Positions 1 through 13,177 of a DNA stretch of 64,000 nucleotides are shown here, in pieces. The stretch spans positions 2,666,001 through 2,730,000 of the forward strand of contig JAJQJQ010000017.1 in NCBI GenBank assembly GCA_028622995.1, read 5' to 3'. The translations under genes were made by a program, and so were the position numbers. This DNA comes from Panagrolaimus kolymaensis (taxonomy: Eukaryota; Nematoda; Chromadorea; Rhabditida; Panagrolaimidae). The notes under the pieces were generated by a model. That model did not search any database. It was given only the letters and a program-made list of their open reading frames with translations, and had not been told where the DNA came from. Position 1 is the stretch's first letter; every line of letters starts with the position of its first letter.

Positions 1-3000
1 TTATTACCGCATCGACTGCGACAATAATCAACGCTGCGGCGGCGCCATTTTCATCTCATAATGGTCCTGCCCGCGCGTCGATTAGCACGCGTCGAACGAC
101 TCGTTCATCACGAGATATTATTTCGGAAAATAATGGTGGCGCATCTAAGACATTACTACCAAATATGGCTTCCACGACTGTTAATAATTCCACCAAATTT
201 TGTATAACTCCAAATGGACCTTCATCATCCATGGGTGATCCAGATGTTATAGAAAATAATAATACAATATATTCAACCAAATTGCCGCCAATTTCACGAT
301 GGAGAGAATGTATGAGTCCACAAGAACAAAGGGATCTCAAACTTCGACCTGTCGTAGTTATCTTTGAGCCAGGAAGAGGATTCAAAGCGATTGATGCCCC
401 ACAAGAATCCAATAGAAATGAAGTAGATCGAGCTCAAGCTTTATTGAATTTTTCAAAAAGTTTTAAAAAAATAAAAAGGGCAAAGTCAGCTGCACCAAAT
501 CGAAAGAGAAGGAGGAAAAGAGCTCGGCGGTTAAGAAAATGTCGAAGTTTGCCAATAATTCGGCCACCTATTGCTGAATTGATATACACTTTTGTATTTG
601 ATTTGGAACCAAATGATAAAGATAGAGGATTTTTGGATGTTGAAGAAGATGTTCGAAGAACTCGAAGTTCATCATTGGTGCCATATCCAGATAAAGCGAT
701 CAAAAAATTACCTGATAAAAATCAATTAATTCAAGATGTTAGAAAAGTTGCTCTTCGATCTTTTTATTGTAAAAAGGTTTGATAATCTCATCATGTTGTC
801 TGTCCTTTTACATTTAAAACAAAATCTCCATTTGAAACGTTAATAACTTCTTCTGTTTTTTATTTCAGTCAACAGTACTTGATCGTGAAGCAAATGATCA
901 AAGTGGAAATGCATTTTATAAATCGATTGATGCTATGCCAAATATGAATATTTTAAGCACCAAAAAGTCGATACCATTGGTCTCCGAACTTGTAAGTTTT
1001 TTACCATTGAAAAGCAAAAAATTTTCTAAACCAAAGATTCATAAAAAAATTGAATCATGTTTGTTTCACTAAATTTCCTGAAGCACCCTTTTTGCCCTAA
1101 CAATTAGGGATGAATACTTTCGTTTCTTTTTATTTTATAAAAAAAGCTATCTTCCACTTTTATTTCTTTTTTCCAGGTTCTTAAGGTAAGCACAATAATA
1201 TACACTATTTCTTCTTCTTCTTCCATGCACAAATTATCAAAAGTGTGAGTGAGATCAGAAGGATCTTAAAAAAGCGTAAATTTAATTTATAAAAAAACCT
1301 TTTTCACTATTCAATTTTTAACTTTTTTTTCCTTTTAAAATCAGCATTTTTTAACATTTTTGTGGCGTTTTTGTAATGGTCTTTTTGGTCGGTCGCTTCT
1401 ATTTTTTAACCCTCATGTTCGTTCCTACATAGAGCAATAGCAACATAGCAATAGTAATATTAAAATCCTAAAAAAAATTATCAATGGTTAACAATTTTTT
1501 TCTTTTATTAAATTTAGAAATTAGTTAGTTATAGCTTTAGCTTCCTAATACACCTAACTCACCAATTATTATACTTTTTGTGATTTGTCCTAAATTAAAA
1601 CACATGCTTTTCACATTCACTCATTTAATTTTCTTACAAAAGATTTAATTGGATTTTTTCCAACTTTAGACAATGCAAACTAAAAGAAATCAAGCATCAC
1701 TTGCAACTCAAGCAAGGACAACATTTAATGACAAACAATTGGTTTGTTTTTACTTGAAAAAAAAATTACAAAACAATTTACTTTATTTTCAGTGTTTTCT
1801 TGTTTATAAGAAAAGTTTACAAGCTTTAATATATCCAATAAGTGCTACAACGCCACATAATTTTCAAACAACAAACTTCCAAACGCCTACATGGTGTTAT
1901 GAGTGCGAAGGCCTCTTATGGGGGTTGGCAAGACAGGTAATTGATAAACATTTTAAAGCTTATATTTGGCTTTTTTTTAAATATGAACATTCTAAAAAAA
2001 GAAAACGACTTTCATTGAATAATTTATGAATAAACAAGAAAGACAGCACTTTCACATGGAACAAAGTTATTGCATAAACCGATTATATTCGATTAAAAGC
2101 ACCTCCGTGAATACACATTTATATTTAGCAAAAATTCTATTAATGGAAGGAAGAAAAAAATCTTTGACTTTTGTTCCCGCAACAAGCGACTTAAAAAAAA
2201 TAGTACAAAACAAATTCTTTAAAAAATTTTTTTTATAAATCAAAGGAAAATCCTTTAATGCATAAATTTAAAGTATGAACTGAGATATTTTTTCGACTTT
2301 CAAAAGATAATTTTGAATCAAAGTTTAAAAATAGATAATTTTAGGGACTTCGATGTGCTGAATGTGGAGTAAAAGTGCATGAAAAATGTCGAGAGCTGCT
2401 AAGTGCTGATTGCTTACAGAGTACGTTTTTGAGGTTTAAAATCAAAGAGTAAAAAAGTTGAGGGAAAATGTTGTTACAGGAGCAGCAGAAAAATCGAGTA
2501 AACATGGTGAAGGTGATAAAGCACAAAATTTGATAGCAGTAATTCGAGATAGAATGAAGATTCAAGAAAGAAATAAACCAGAAATATTTGAAACAATTCG
2601 GGTGGTTTTTGATATGGATGAAAAGACTCAACAAGATACATTGAAACAAGTTAAAACGAGTATATTAGAAGGAAATTCGAAATGGAGTGCAAAAATTGAG
2701 TTAACAAGTAAGTTAGACATTATCAACTACTTCAAATTGTTTCTTTAAAAATTAAATTTTGAAAAATGTTTATTCATCCTTTTTTTAAATTTCAGTTGTT
2801 TGTGCAAAAGGCTTAATTGCTAAGGACAAATCGGGCAAGTCGGATCCGTCTTGCTACCCCTAATTTTTTTTTCATATTTAAATCCAAAAGTTACCCCCTA
2901 TGTTTATAAAAATACGAAGAAAAAAATAAAACGATTGAAATTTTGAATAATGTTATTTCTTTTTAAATTTTAGTTGTTTGTGCAAAAGGGCTAATTGCGA

Positions 3001-6000
3001 AGGACCGGTCTGGAACATCTGATCCATATGTGCGAATAGGTAGGTTTCTTTTTTATGACTGAATATTAACAAATAATGTTGCATATATATTGACCCTTAA
3101 ATTCCTTTATTGGTTTATCCATATACCGACGATGGGTTCCAAGTTCGGCTTTGTACGAACCCATTTATATAGTATCCAAGAGGAACTGGGATATTCAGAC
3201 TAGGGATGGGTTACAGAATTACTGTATGTTTTAATATTTCACATTAACAACAACAAAAATTATATTTCATAACATTTCATATCTACACAAAAACATTATG
3301 ACAATCATCAAATTCACTAATAAACAAGGATTATCAAGAACAATAATAATGCAATAAAAAGGTTCAGACATAATGAAATAATTACATAATTGATAATGAT
3401 TACCAATAGGCTATAGGGTCATTTGTAGGATTTTTATTATGTTCGTTAAGTTTGGAAATATCATAGCCTTGAATTTTCTCAGAAGAGAGTGCTTCTATAA
3501 TATATTTTTTTGTATGCCAATAAAAGAGATTTATGTTCTGCGTGTTCAGGATTACTCGCAATATCTTCATAAATAAATACTTCATGTTCAGCATCATAAG
3601 AATGAAATCTGCCATCTCTTTCGTTTTGCATTTGCAAATCTAATGAACCGCTTTCTTAAAATTTTGAAAATTAGGAAATAATGAAATTTTTTATACAAAA
3701 CTTACGGTAAAGGGAAATACCGATTGCTTCAAATTCTTCACACATTGATGGGATATCGATTAATATTGGGTAGAACCATAAAGTTTTAAATACTTTAAAA
3801 TATTCACTCCATGCCCCTTGTTTACAATGTGAATGGGCGCGATCAAGCCATTTTGTGCTAAATCCTAAATAACATATACAAGATGCTATAATTTCTGGGA
3901 CTTCGTTTGGTGAAGCCGTTGAAATAGCGTATGTTGCGGACATACGAGGATTTGTACCACGGGGATGCTGTTTATACATTTTTTCCTTTAATTTTTTCAA
4001 ATCTTCTACGCCTTCTTTTATTAGTGGCCAATCGATGAGGCGATTATTAACATTTTGTGGAACATCAGGTTTTTTAACTATAATTGGATGACAAATGTGA
4101 TCTTGAAGAAGGGTAAATATTCCATCGATGTTTTTTTTAACAGTTACTCTCCTTTGTTTTCTGATACAATTTCTACAATAGTAAATTTCGTCTCCAGCAA
4201 AATATGAGAATTTATATCCCATTCCTTTTTTAACATCAGTGAAAACATGTAGTTCCTCGACTCCATTCTTATTGATTAAACTTTCACATAAATCAGTATT
4301 AAAAATTTTATTTTTAGTCCATCTTTCTACTTCTTTATAATAATTCCGAGGTTTACATTTATGATTACCGATAATAATAACTAACAATTCACCATCATTT
4401 TCAACTAACTTTGCTCTACTCGTTGAATTCGTATTTTTACATCCTACGCAAATATATACACTACCATTAAAATGATATGTGTGGCATTTTTTTTCATCTG
4501 AAGAGTTGTCTAAAAGAATGAATAGCTTCCTTTTCTTATCAGCTTTATTATTTACATAATCAATAATTTCATAATTCGGCGCTTTAATTAATTCCTAAAC
4601 TAATTCAAACTAAATTAAATTATAAATTAAAATGTATTATTTACCTTTGTTTTATTTCGAAATTTGTTAATTACTTTTGTATACAATCTTGGTGTACAAA
4701 CATGGCTTGTTTTTGTAATAACAAATTCCTCATTATCGTTAATAACCAACCTTGCATAAAGTTGTTTTCTTGGTCTTTCCTTTCCCCTTTCATCACATCC
4801 GAGACATACATATTTTTGTTTTACTTCGTTACAATAAAAATTGTAACAGTAATCACGATCATGTGTATAAATAATTAATTTACTTTTAATCCGATCAACG
4901 TCAATATATTTTATAATCCTGCAGCAAGATAAAATTTATTTATCTAACAATTGTTTCAACTGTTTTTTTTTTGCTGAAACTTAAATTAAATAAAATTTTT
5001 AAAACTCCATAAATCCAGCATCTTTCAAACACTTTTTTTTTGTTGTGATATCAAACAGAAAATGAATACGATCATTTTTTCTTTCCAGTGTGCAATTGGC
5101 TTGTAAAAAATTTCGACATATTTGCAAGCCAAAACGAATAAAAAAAATTTTTAAACTCAAAACAGACATTTAGTACTACAATATATACAAAACACAACAG
5201 TGTAAAATAAAGTATTTACATAGAAAATTTTCTTCAAGCACTTAAAATTAACAAAACCATAATGAAAACAATACCAAAACCAAACTACAATGTGGCGAAG
5301 TCAAAGATAACAAAAAAACAAATGCTAAAAACAAACATTTCAGGCCAATATTTATTTTTTCCCTATTATCTAATAATAATAATAAAAAATAACAGTTAAA
5401 CAAAAAACAATATAGATATAAATAAAAAACATGGGGTTTAGGTCGGTTTTGTTGTTGTATATTTATAGTAATAATATATTTTAAAATTTTCCAAAAAGAT
5501 CCCTTAATTGAATAATATTTTTTAGAAGTTGGGAAAGTAAAAAAGCGAACTAAAACAATTCATCAAGATTTAAACCCAGAATGGAATGAAAAATTTTGTT
5601 TTGAATGTCATAACACTACGGATAAAATTAAAGTGCGAGTTTGGGATGAAGATAACGATTTTAAAAGTAAATTGAGACAAAAGTTGACTCGAGAATCGGA
5701 TGATTTCTTGGGACAAGCAATCATCGATGTTAGAACCCTTTCCGGTTATATGGATGTTTGGTATAATTTGGAAAAGAGAACTGATAAATCCGCTGTCAGT
5801 GGAGCCATTCATCTTTTTATCAATGTTGAAATAAAAGGTGAAGAAAAAACTGCACCATATTTGATGCAATATACATGTTTACATGAACATCTATTTCAAG
5901 TAAGGCTTTTTTATATTTAATTTTTAAACAAAAATTGGATTAGTGCTGGTACAAATATTAAACTTATCATAATATAGAATTATAGCCGCTGCTATTATTT

Positions 6001-9000
6001 TAGATATTATCAATACTGTATTCGAAAATGATTTATAAAACTTATTCAAATTAAATTATAATAATGCTAAGAACTATTTAAAGAAGAAAAAAAAAACAAA
6101 TGAAAACTTTTCAGAAGTTGAACAAAAAAATCAGAATTTTTTGTTGCAATTTTACCTTTTTAAATTTTAGCGCTATAACTTTATTATCAAATTGTGTTCA
6201 AAAATTTAGGCAATGTAGCTCATAGTTTATAAGGCCCCGTAATAAATTAAGATAATGAGTATAAACTTAAATAAAGATCCACATAAGCTAAATACTACCG
6301 AAACCAGCAATAAAAAAAAACTCCAATTTTAGAATTGTATTAAAGGTGATGATGAAGTTAAATTACCTCAAATAAAAGGCGATGATGCTTGGAAAGTTTA
6401 TTTTGATGAAAGCAGTCAAGAAATTGTTGATGAATTTGCAATGCGTTATGGAATAGAATCAATTTATATGGTGTGTTTGTTTTCAAAAAAATATGTACAA
6501 CAAAAAACAATTACTTATAGGCAATGACACATTTTGCATGTTTATGCACAAAATATATGTGTCCAGCCGTTCCAGCAGCATTATCCTCATTGCTTGCAAA
6601 TATCAATGCATATTATGCTCATGCCACGGCAACCTCAGTTGTCTCAGCCCCTGATCGATTTAATGCATCAAATTTTGGAAAAGAGCGCTTTGTAAAGCTC
6701 CTCGATCATCTTCACAATTCTCTCAAAATCGACTTAAATATGTATCGAGTGAGTATTCATTTAGTCAATCCTTTTTTGCGTCATAACTTTTTACAATTAG
6801 AATAAAAAAGAAAGAAACGAATTCCTAAATATGTATCTCCTTTTCATTTTCTTTCATTTTTTTAATTTTCTTTATGACTTTTTCTCCTTTTTTGAATTCA
6901 AAAAAAAACGAATGGCAAAAATGCATTATTCTGATTTCATTTTTTTGTTGTTAAACTCTTTGGTGGCTTTGAAGCTTTTTTAATAATTTTAAAAAAACAT
7001 TTACTAGAAAGGTGAAGAAAAATGTGATAGAATTGCTAGAATTTTATTTAGACTTTATTTAATATAAAAAATAACTGAGGTAATGCTAAAAGATTTAGAT
7101 TGAAGAGGGCTGTAATAGATGTTTTTTTATAACAAAAAATGTCTACTAAAAGCATATCTTGCCCTTTTGTGCCATCGAGATTTTTGCAAGGCGCATATTT
7201 TTTTTGCTTTCTTTTTTACAATTCAAAAAAGCTTTTGCAACCAAATCAAGCGTTTAGCAACAATTAGAAAATGTTTTTGTTTGTTGTTTTCTTTCTTTCT
7301 CTTTCCTTTAGAACAACATGACGTTTTTTCCCCAATGTTTTGTCTGACATAAAGAGGCTTTCATTTTTGTTTTTATTCGCTTGGAAGATGTTTATTTTGT
7401 CTGAATTTATATTTTAAGACATTCCAAAAACATGTCTCTCACTAAAATTACCCAATAAAGCATCTAAGAATATTTATATTTTTCAATTCTGTTCTAAACG
7501 TTCCTCCATTACACCAACGAACGGAAAAATAAAAACTCCACCTTCATCTTTTTTTAGATAAATAAATATTTATTTCTGCTTTTTTCCTTTTGTGTTTTTT
7601 TGAATGTGCTTTAATCCTTCTATGAGGAGTGAAGCCTCGTGCACAGAGGTTTGAACTCAAAAATTCTATAATTCATTTTCTTTTTTTGCCTTCATCACTA
7701 ACGCCGCGCCGCCACTACCGCTGGCTTCCGAAAAATATTTCCTTTACTTTTTTTTCTGTTTTAAAATAAATAATTTTTAAGGCTTCACATTTTTTGTTGC
7801 ATTTGTCGCCATACTTTTTATTTGTTTGAAGAAGAAAATTTTACTAAAAGTAAAAAACTCCAAAAAAAATGTTTTTGAATTGGGCTTAATTGTGCCTTTA
7901 TTTTTTCGTTAGCGTGAATATTCTAAGCAAGAAAGACTTTATCTTTTGAACTCCAACGAAAGCTACTTACTTGCAGCGCCTTTGGATTTATCTTATTGAA
8001 AAATACAAAAAAGAGATTTTTGAAAAACTTTACTCTCTTTTCCATTTTTTGTTTTTGGATATATTTATATATTTTTGGAAAAAAGAAAACTAAGAATTGT
8101 TCGTTTCTTCTTTTGTTCATTTGTATAAAAAATCCAACAGCAGAAGTCTCAATTTATTTCTTTTGTTTTTATTTTTTAGAAATATTTTCCTTCAACTTCA
8201 CAAACAAAATTGCGTGATCTTAAATCTACCGTTGACTTATTGACGTCCATAACATTCTTTCGTATGAAAGTTTTAGAACTCACAAGTCCTCCAAGGGCTT
8301 CAAGTGTTGTTCGAGAATGTGCTAAAGTTTGCATGACCGTAAGTTTCCTTTCTTCTTCTTTTTTACTTTTAATTACATTTGACAAAAAAAAAGATTTTCT
8401 TTTTTTTGGAATAATCTTTTCGTGTTTCTAAAACCCTAAGAATAAAAATTTAAAAACATTTATTGATTTCAATAGTTTCTCAAAACCGTGTAAGTTAAAT
8501 TTGACGATAATTTAGTTAACCAAATTAAATCAAAAGTTTTACGATGAATCAATAATTTAAATTTTCCAATAAAAATTTTTAGACAACTTATCAATATATG
8601 TTTGAAACCTGTGTTGATGAAAGTGGTGTACCAGAGCAATCAATAGATTTTTGGAAAGATTTACTTGATTACACTATGAGAATGATTGAAGAAGATAAAG
8701 TTATTTACACTCCCGTTCTCAATCAATTTCCTCAAGAACTTAATGTTGGAGAATTATCCGCTGAAACTTTATGGGTGGCTTATCGAGATGATTTAAGAGA
8801 GGCATTAACGGAACATGCAAAAACTAAAATTTGTAAAACATCTGATTACATGAATTTATATTTTCGTGTTAAAAGTTTTTATTTTAAATATATCGCAGAT
8901 TTACCAAATTTTAAAACAAAAATTCCTGAATTTCCTGAATGGTTTGTACCTTTCGTTATGGATTGGTTAAATGAAAATGATGAACATTCAATGGATATTC

Positions 9001-10907
9001 TCCGCAGTGCTTATAATGTTGATAAAGCTGCTGGATTTCCCCAAACTTCAGAGCACACTAAATTCAGTAATTCTGTTGTTGATGTTTTCACACAACTCAA
9101 TGAAGCTTTGAAAGTTTTAATGCAGGTAAGAATCTTCAAAATTAACAAAATGCATTGAAAAAAAAAAGATTTTTACTTAAATTTTTTGAACCTCTGTAAA
9201 CCATTATTTTATAGATGGATTGTCCCAATCCTGAAGTATCAGCAGATATGATGCGTCGATTTGCTAAAACATTAAATAAAGTTCTCCTCGCTTATGCAGA
9301 TATGGTTCAAAAAGATTTTTGCCATTATTCAAGCAATGAAATGCTTTCATGCATTTTGATGAATAATGTTCAACAATTGAGGTAAAGAAAAAGAGGGGTT
9401 TTGAAAGAAAGAAAGAAAAAATGAATAAACAAGAGATTAGCGACATCCTTTTTTTAAACAAAAAAATAACAAAAATAAACGCTCCTTTCTTTTTTTCAGA
9501 GTTCAACTAGAAAAAATTTATGAAAATATGGGTGGTTCTCAAGTTGATTCCGATGCATCAAAAGTATTAACAAATTTGCAAAAGAAATTAAATAATGTTT
9601 TGGATAAATTGAGTGCTCAATTCATTGTGAATCTTGATAAACATATTCAAGAAATGGTGAATAAACTTGGAATATTATTAACAAAGATAAAAGGGCCTCA
9701 ACTTCAAAAGACCCAAGTTTCGGCTGACGTTGATATAGTTTTGGAACCATTAATGGATCTCCTCGAAGGTTCATTACAACGATATGCTCAACAATGTGAA
9801 AAAACGGTGTTAAAATATATTTTAAAAGAGCTTTGGAAAATCACAATTGTGAGTATGGAAAAGCTTGTGGTTTTGCCGCCATTAAATGAAAAGGCACTTC
9901 TCAAACAACTTCCAAATGCTAAAATTGGAGATGTGACAAAACTCATGACAAATGTAAAAGATATTAAAGGAAATGTTAAAGAAATGATGGATATTGCGAG
10001 AGAGTGTGAACGTTCGTTAACACCAAAACAATGCACAGTTTTGGATGCAGCATTGGATGCAATTAAAGAATGCTTCTACGCTGGTGGACAAGGTTTAAAG
10101 AAAAGCTTCTTTGAAAAATCACCCGAACTTCAATCTCTTAAATACGCCCTTTCATTATATACTCAAACAACGGAACAACTTATTAAAACATTTATTACCA
10201 CTCAAAAACAACAAGATTTACCTTCTCAAGAACAACCTGTAGGAGAAATCAGCGTTCAAGTGGATCTCTTCAGCCATCCCGGAACTGGAGAACAAAAAGT
10301 CACAGTTAAAATTGTTGCAGCCAACGATCTTCGATGGCAAACTGCTAGCGGCTTTAAGCCATTCGTAGAAGTACACCTTGTTGGTCCACATCTTGCAGAT
10401 AAAAAACGCAAAATGGCAACAAAAAATAAAAATAATGATTGGGCACCCAAATTTAATGAAACCTTCCATTTGTGAGTTTTTTTTCATAGAAAAATCATTA
10501 AATGTTAACTAACTTTCCATAAATTTTCAGTTTCCTTGGTAATGAAAGCGAACCAGAAAATTATGAACTCATGTTTCAAGTTAAAGATTATCGCATTGCT
10601 CGAGAAGATCGAATTGTTGGAGTCGGTGTTTTACAACTTGCACAAGTTGTTGAACAAGGTATTTATTCAACAAACTATTAATTTATTGAAATAAAATATT
10701 TGTAAATTTTAGGAACTACTTCTACTTGGATTCAACTTGGACGCAGACTTCACATTGATGAAACTGGGCTAATCCTTCTTCGAATTTTATCCCAGCGTCA
10801 AACAGATGATATTGCAAAAGAATTCGTGAAATTAAAAAGCGAATGCCGATATGAAACCGAATCAAGTCTTGCATCTTCAGCATCCACACAACAAATTAAC
10901 AGATAAA
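1..10907 (+). CDS. unc-13: UNC-13/Munc13 synaptic vesicle priming protein (5' end outside window)
   Basis: Priming factor for synaptic vesicle exocytosis at the presynaptic active zone. The MUN domain opens syntaxin; the C1 domain binds diacylglycerol; the C2 domains bind calcium, lipid or RIM. The first exon is open from the window edge to 776 and is low-complexity and basic. The C1 zinc domain is split over exons near 1861-1935 and 2346-2428 ([13 protein letters not shown], then [12 protein letters not shown]). C2B runs from 2974-3039 into 5526 onwards ([37 protein letters not shown]). The MUN domain follows to about 10200 ([51 protein letters not shown]). C2C follows ([31 protein letters not shown]), then EFVKLKSE and the stop at 10905-10907. 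Exon joins checked by phase preserve the frame. Introns 3040-5525 and 6749-8179 are long. The first hosts an antisense gene; in the second nothing was recognised. Confidence 0.96.
1177..1185 (+). CDS. unc-13: candidate 9-nt microexon of unc-13
   Basis: Nine bases (gttcttaag) lie between a TTCCAG acceptor and a GTAAGC donor. Adding them in phase gives [14 protein letters not shown]. Mammalian Munc13 has SELVL at this point, so the inserted VL restores a conserved sequence. Skipping the exon also keeps the frame, so both forms could exist. Confidence 0.6.
2796..2863 (+). pseudogene. decayed or terminating duplicate of the first C2B exon of unc-13
   Basis: A second copy of the C2B start exon (true exon 2974-3039) sits 110 bp upstream of it, behind a good TTTCAG acceptor. 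It reads [18 protein letters not shown] in the phase of the preceding exon, then diverges to SCYP and a stop at 2861-2863. No GT donor is present where the intact copy has one. Most differences from the intact copy up to SDP are synonymous, so the copy was probably coding for some time after duplication. Inclusion would truncate UNC-13 at the start of C2B. Confidence 0.8.
3479..5169 (-). CDS. nested antisense gene with three tandem CxxC...HxC modules, family unknown
   Basis: Four exons on the minus strand fit together exactly: 5169-5006, 4918-4645, 4594-3706 and 3654-3479. They total 1503 nt, or 500 residues plus a TGA stop. All introns are GT..AG, though the first donor (GTTTTA) is weak. The protein starts [14 protein letters not shown]. 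It then has three similar modules of about 75-90 residues, each with a hydrophobic strand, an aromatic run, CxxC (VCLGC, ICVGC, YCRNC), a basic stretch, and HxC followed by a proline one or two residues on (HVCTP, HKCKP, HICHP). The spacing suggests zinc binding. A C-terminal region of about 170 residues is rich in aromatics and acidic residues and resembles no domain I know. The gene lies wholly inside unc-13 intron 3040-5525. A lineage-expanded or transposon-derived (FLYWCH/WRKY-GCM1-like) origin is possible but unproven. Confidence 0.8.
6749..8179 (+). other. long unc-13 intron
   Basis: A 1.4 kb intron between the exon ending LNMYR and the exon starting [10 protein letters not shown]. It is AT-rich with T-runs and a short GC-rich patch near 7701-7725. 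No ORF or repeat with support was seen. Confidence 0.7.
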
Positions 10908-11460
10908 TGCAAACAAAAAAAGCATCGGTTCGAAAATTTGCGGGAAAATGAAATGCAAAACCAAAATACAATTTATGTAAAATTGGATTCAAACTTAGCT
11001 TTTTGATCAAAGTTTAATATTAATTCTCTTATTTTTATGCGTGTTTGTAAATATTTTTGAAAAAAAAAAGTTCTAAAAAGGGACAAAAAAGCAATTATTT
11101 ATTATTTATTGCATTTGTATTAAAACTTGTGCCTTTCTCTTTTGTGTTTTTGTTCTTTTGTTAATTCTTTGCTATTCCGACAGATTATTTATATAATATA
11201 TATATATATTGTTATAAATTAGTTTATTATAAAAGTAACTTATTAATCTTTATTACTTAACATATGAAAAAGTAAGAACGTTAAAAATAAAACAGTTTTT
11301 AACTGTAAAATTATATATAACCTTAGTAAACTGTTGGAGATTGGGAAGAAATTATATATTACTTCGTCTTTTTTTTTTTAATTCAGACTTATTATTGAAC
11401 AAATAAAATAATTATCCAATTTTATTGTATATAATTTTTTTTTAAATTAAGATTTTTAGA
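10908..11460. other. intergenic, unc-13 to TTC5
   Basis: About 550 bp of AT-rich sequence with an AT dinucleotide run near 11190-11210. It probably contains the unc-13 3' UTR. A TTTTTAG immediately before the TTC5 ATG could be a trans-splice acceptor. Confidence 0.6.
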
Positions 11461-13177
11461 ATGACAGTGGCCGATGCTGAAACTATTAAAGAATATCCAT
11501 GTTTGTACGAAAGCATAAAAGGAAAAGATGTAAATGAAATGCTTAAATTCCGTGCAAAAGTTAAAAAATATGAAAGTTTTATTCGAAAATTTTATTTAAA
11601 CAACCGTGATGCCACTGAAGATCAATTTAGTGTTGAAGTTGTGGAATACTCACGAAAACTTCAAGATGTTTGTTAACTATTTTGTTACCACATTAAACAA
11701 ATTAAGCTTTCTAGGAAATCCCTCTAACAGCAACAAAAGCACAAAAATGTTATTGGAGAGCTCGAATTTTGAATCAACGCTCGGATTGCAAAGATCAAGC
11801 TTTATTTCTTTTGCAAAAAGCTTTAAAATTAAATGCATATATGGTTGACGCATGGACGATTTGTTCACAAATTTTATGGGAAAAACAAAACCTTCCATCA
11901 ACAATAAATTGCATTAAAGTTATATTAAAATATTTTTAATTTCATTTTAATCATAATTTTTTAGGATGCTTATGATACAGAAGTCTCACCAAAAACTTTA
12001 TCATATATGTCATTTATTTTGAGATTGAGTGCTTTAAATTGTGAAGATAAAACTAAAAAGAAATCATTGCTTAAAGAAAGCATAAATAAAGCAAAATTAT
12101 CTATTAATCAAAAACCCAAATATCCTTTTGGTTTATATTGCCTTGGAATGTCTTATTTTTATTTATATTTCAACAGTGAAAGCAACCAAGATGTTATTCT
12201 TGTAATTATTAGTTATTTAAATTATTAATTGAATTAATTTGAATATTTTTCAGGATTTATCTCTTCAAATTTTGCAAGATGCTGCCACTGAAGGGTTTTT
12301 ATGTGGCGATCTTTATATAAATATGGCTGAAGCAGCTATTTATTTTCAAAATTATAATAAAGCCCTTGAATGTCTTGAAAATGCTAAACGAATTGAACCC
12401 TTCTTTTGCCCAAATAAATTATCAAATTTGCTGGAATATTTGAGTATTTTTGCTTCTGAAATTTTAAAACAAAGTAAGTCAATTTTTGCAGAGAAAAATA
12501 GAAACATTTTTTTAGAAAAAGTCTTAACAAATCGTAAAAATGCATCAGAAATTTTGGAAGGTCTTAACGATTATGACAAATTGATTGATGAAAGAGTTTC
12601 ATGGGTATCTAAGAATCCAATAAAAAGAAAAATAACTGAGATTAGAGAAAATGGAAAAGAAGAAGAATGCTTTATCGTCATTTGTCGGGTTTTGTCTCAA
12701 ATAATTACAACTCACTTCCCTGTTCCAAAGTAAGATCCTTTTTTTCATATAAACAAAAAGCAAGTAATAATTTCATTTTAAAGGGCATTTGTTGTAACGG
12801 ATGAAAATTGCAACATTGCTATTTTAACAATTTATAATGTTTCTGAAAATTTTCGATTAATGGTTAATTCGACTATTACATTATTTTCCCCAAGAATAAT
12901 AAATGTAAGATGGATTTATGATTTAAAAAATAAAAGGACTTCACAAAGCCATAAATATTGTTTTCTTGAGAAAATCAAGCCCCTTTCTTTTATCTACGAA
13001 CGTTGATTAAAAAAATGATTGATTTAAGCAACAATTATTTTACAGTTTTCATCTCCAGTCGAAGGAGGTGAATTTCAATGTCTTCGATGTTCTCAACCAA
13101 ATGACAAAATACTTCGAGATGGAAAAATTTTGGATTCAACTGAGCTTAAATCTGTTAGCCTTGCGCTTAATGCCTAA
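11461..13177 (+). CDS. TTC5: TTC5 (Strap)-like tetratricopeptide protein
   Basis: TTC5 is a TPR cofactor. In mammals it acts with p300 and JMY in the stress response and recognises nascent tubulin chains in tubulin autoregulation. The gene has six coding exons; the joins I checked (after QD, CIK, DVIL, VPK and IIN) keep frame. The TPR region includes CYWRARILNQRSD, ALKLNAYMVDAWTICSQILW, YPFGLYCLGMSYFYLYF and INMAEAAIYFQNYNKALECL. These align with the TTC5 order, including the LGxSYLxLYF repeat. The C-terminal part (VICRVLSQI, AFVVTDENCNIAILTIYNV) matches the TTC5 OB-fold. The ATG follows TTTTTAG by one base, so spliced-leader addition is likely. The stop is TAA at 13175-13177. Confidence 0.85.

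Noticed and set aside
3140..3172. tRNA-like GGTTCCAAGTTCGGC stretch
   Set aside because: No A box or cloverleaf could be drawn around it.
3400..3615. 71-residue minus-strand open frame near the end of the nested gene
   Set aside because: It overlaps the real last exon in another frame; the spliced frame ending at 3479 is favoured by phase.
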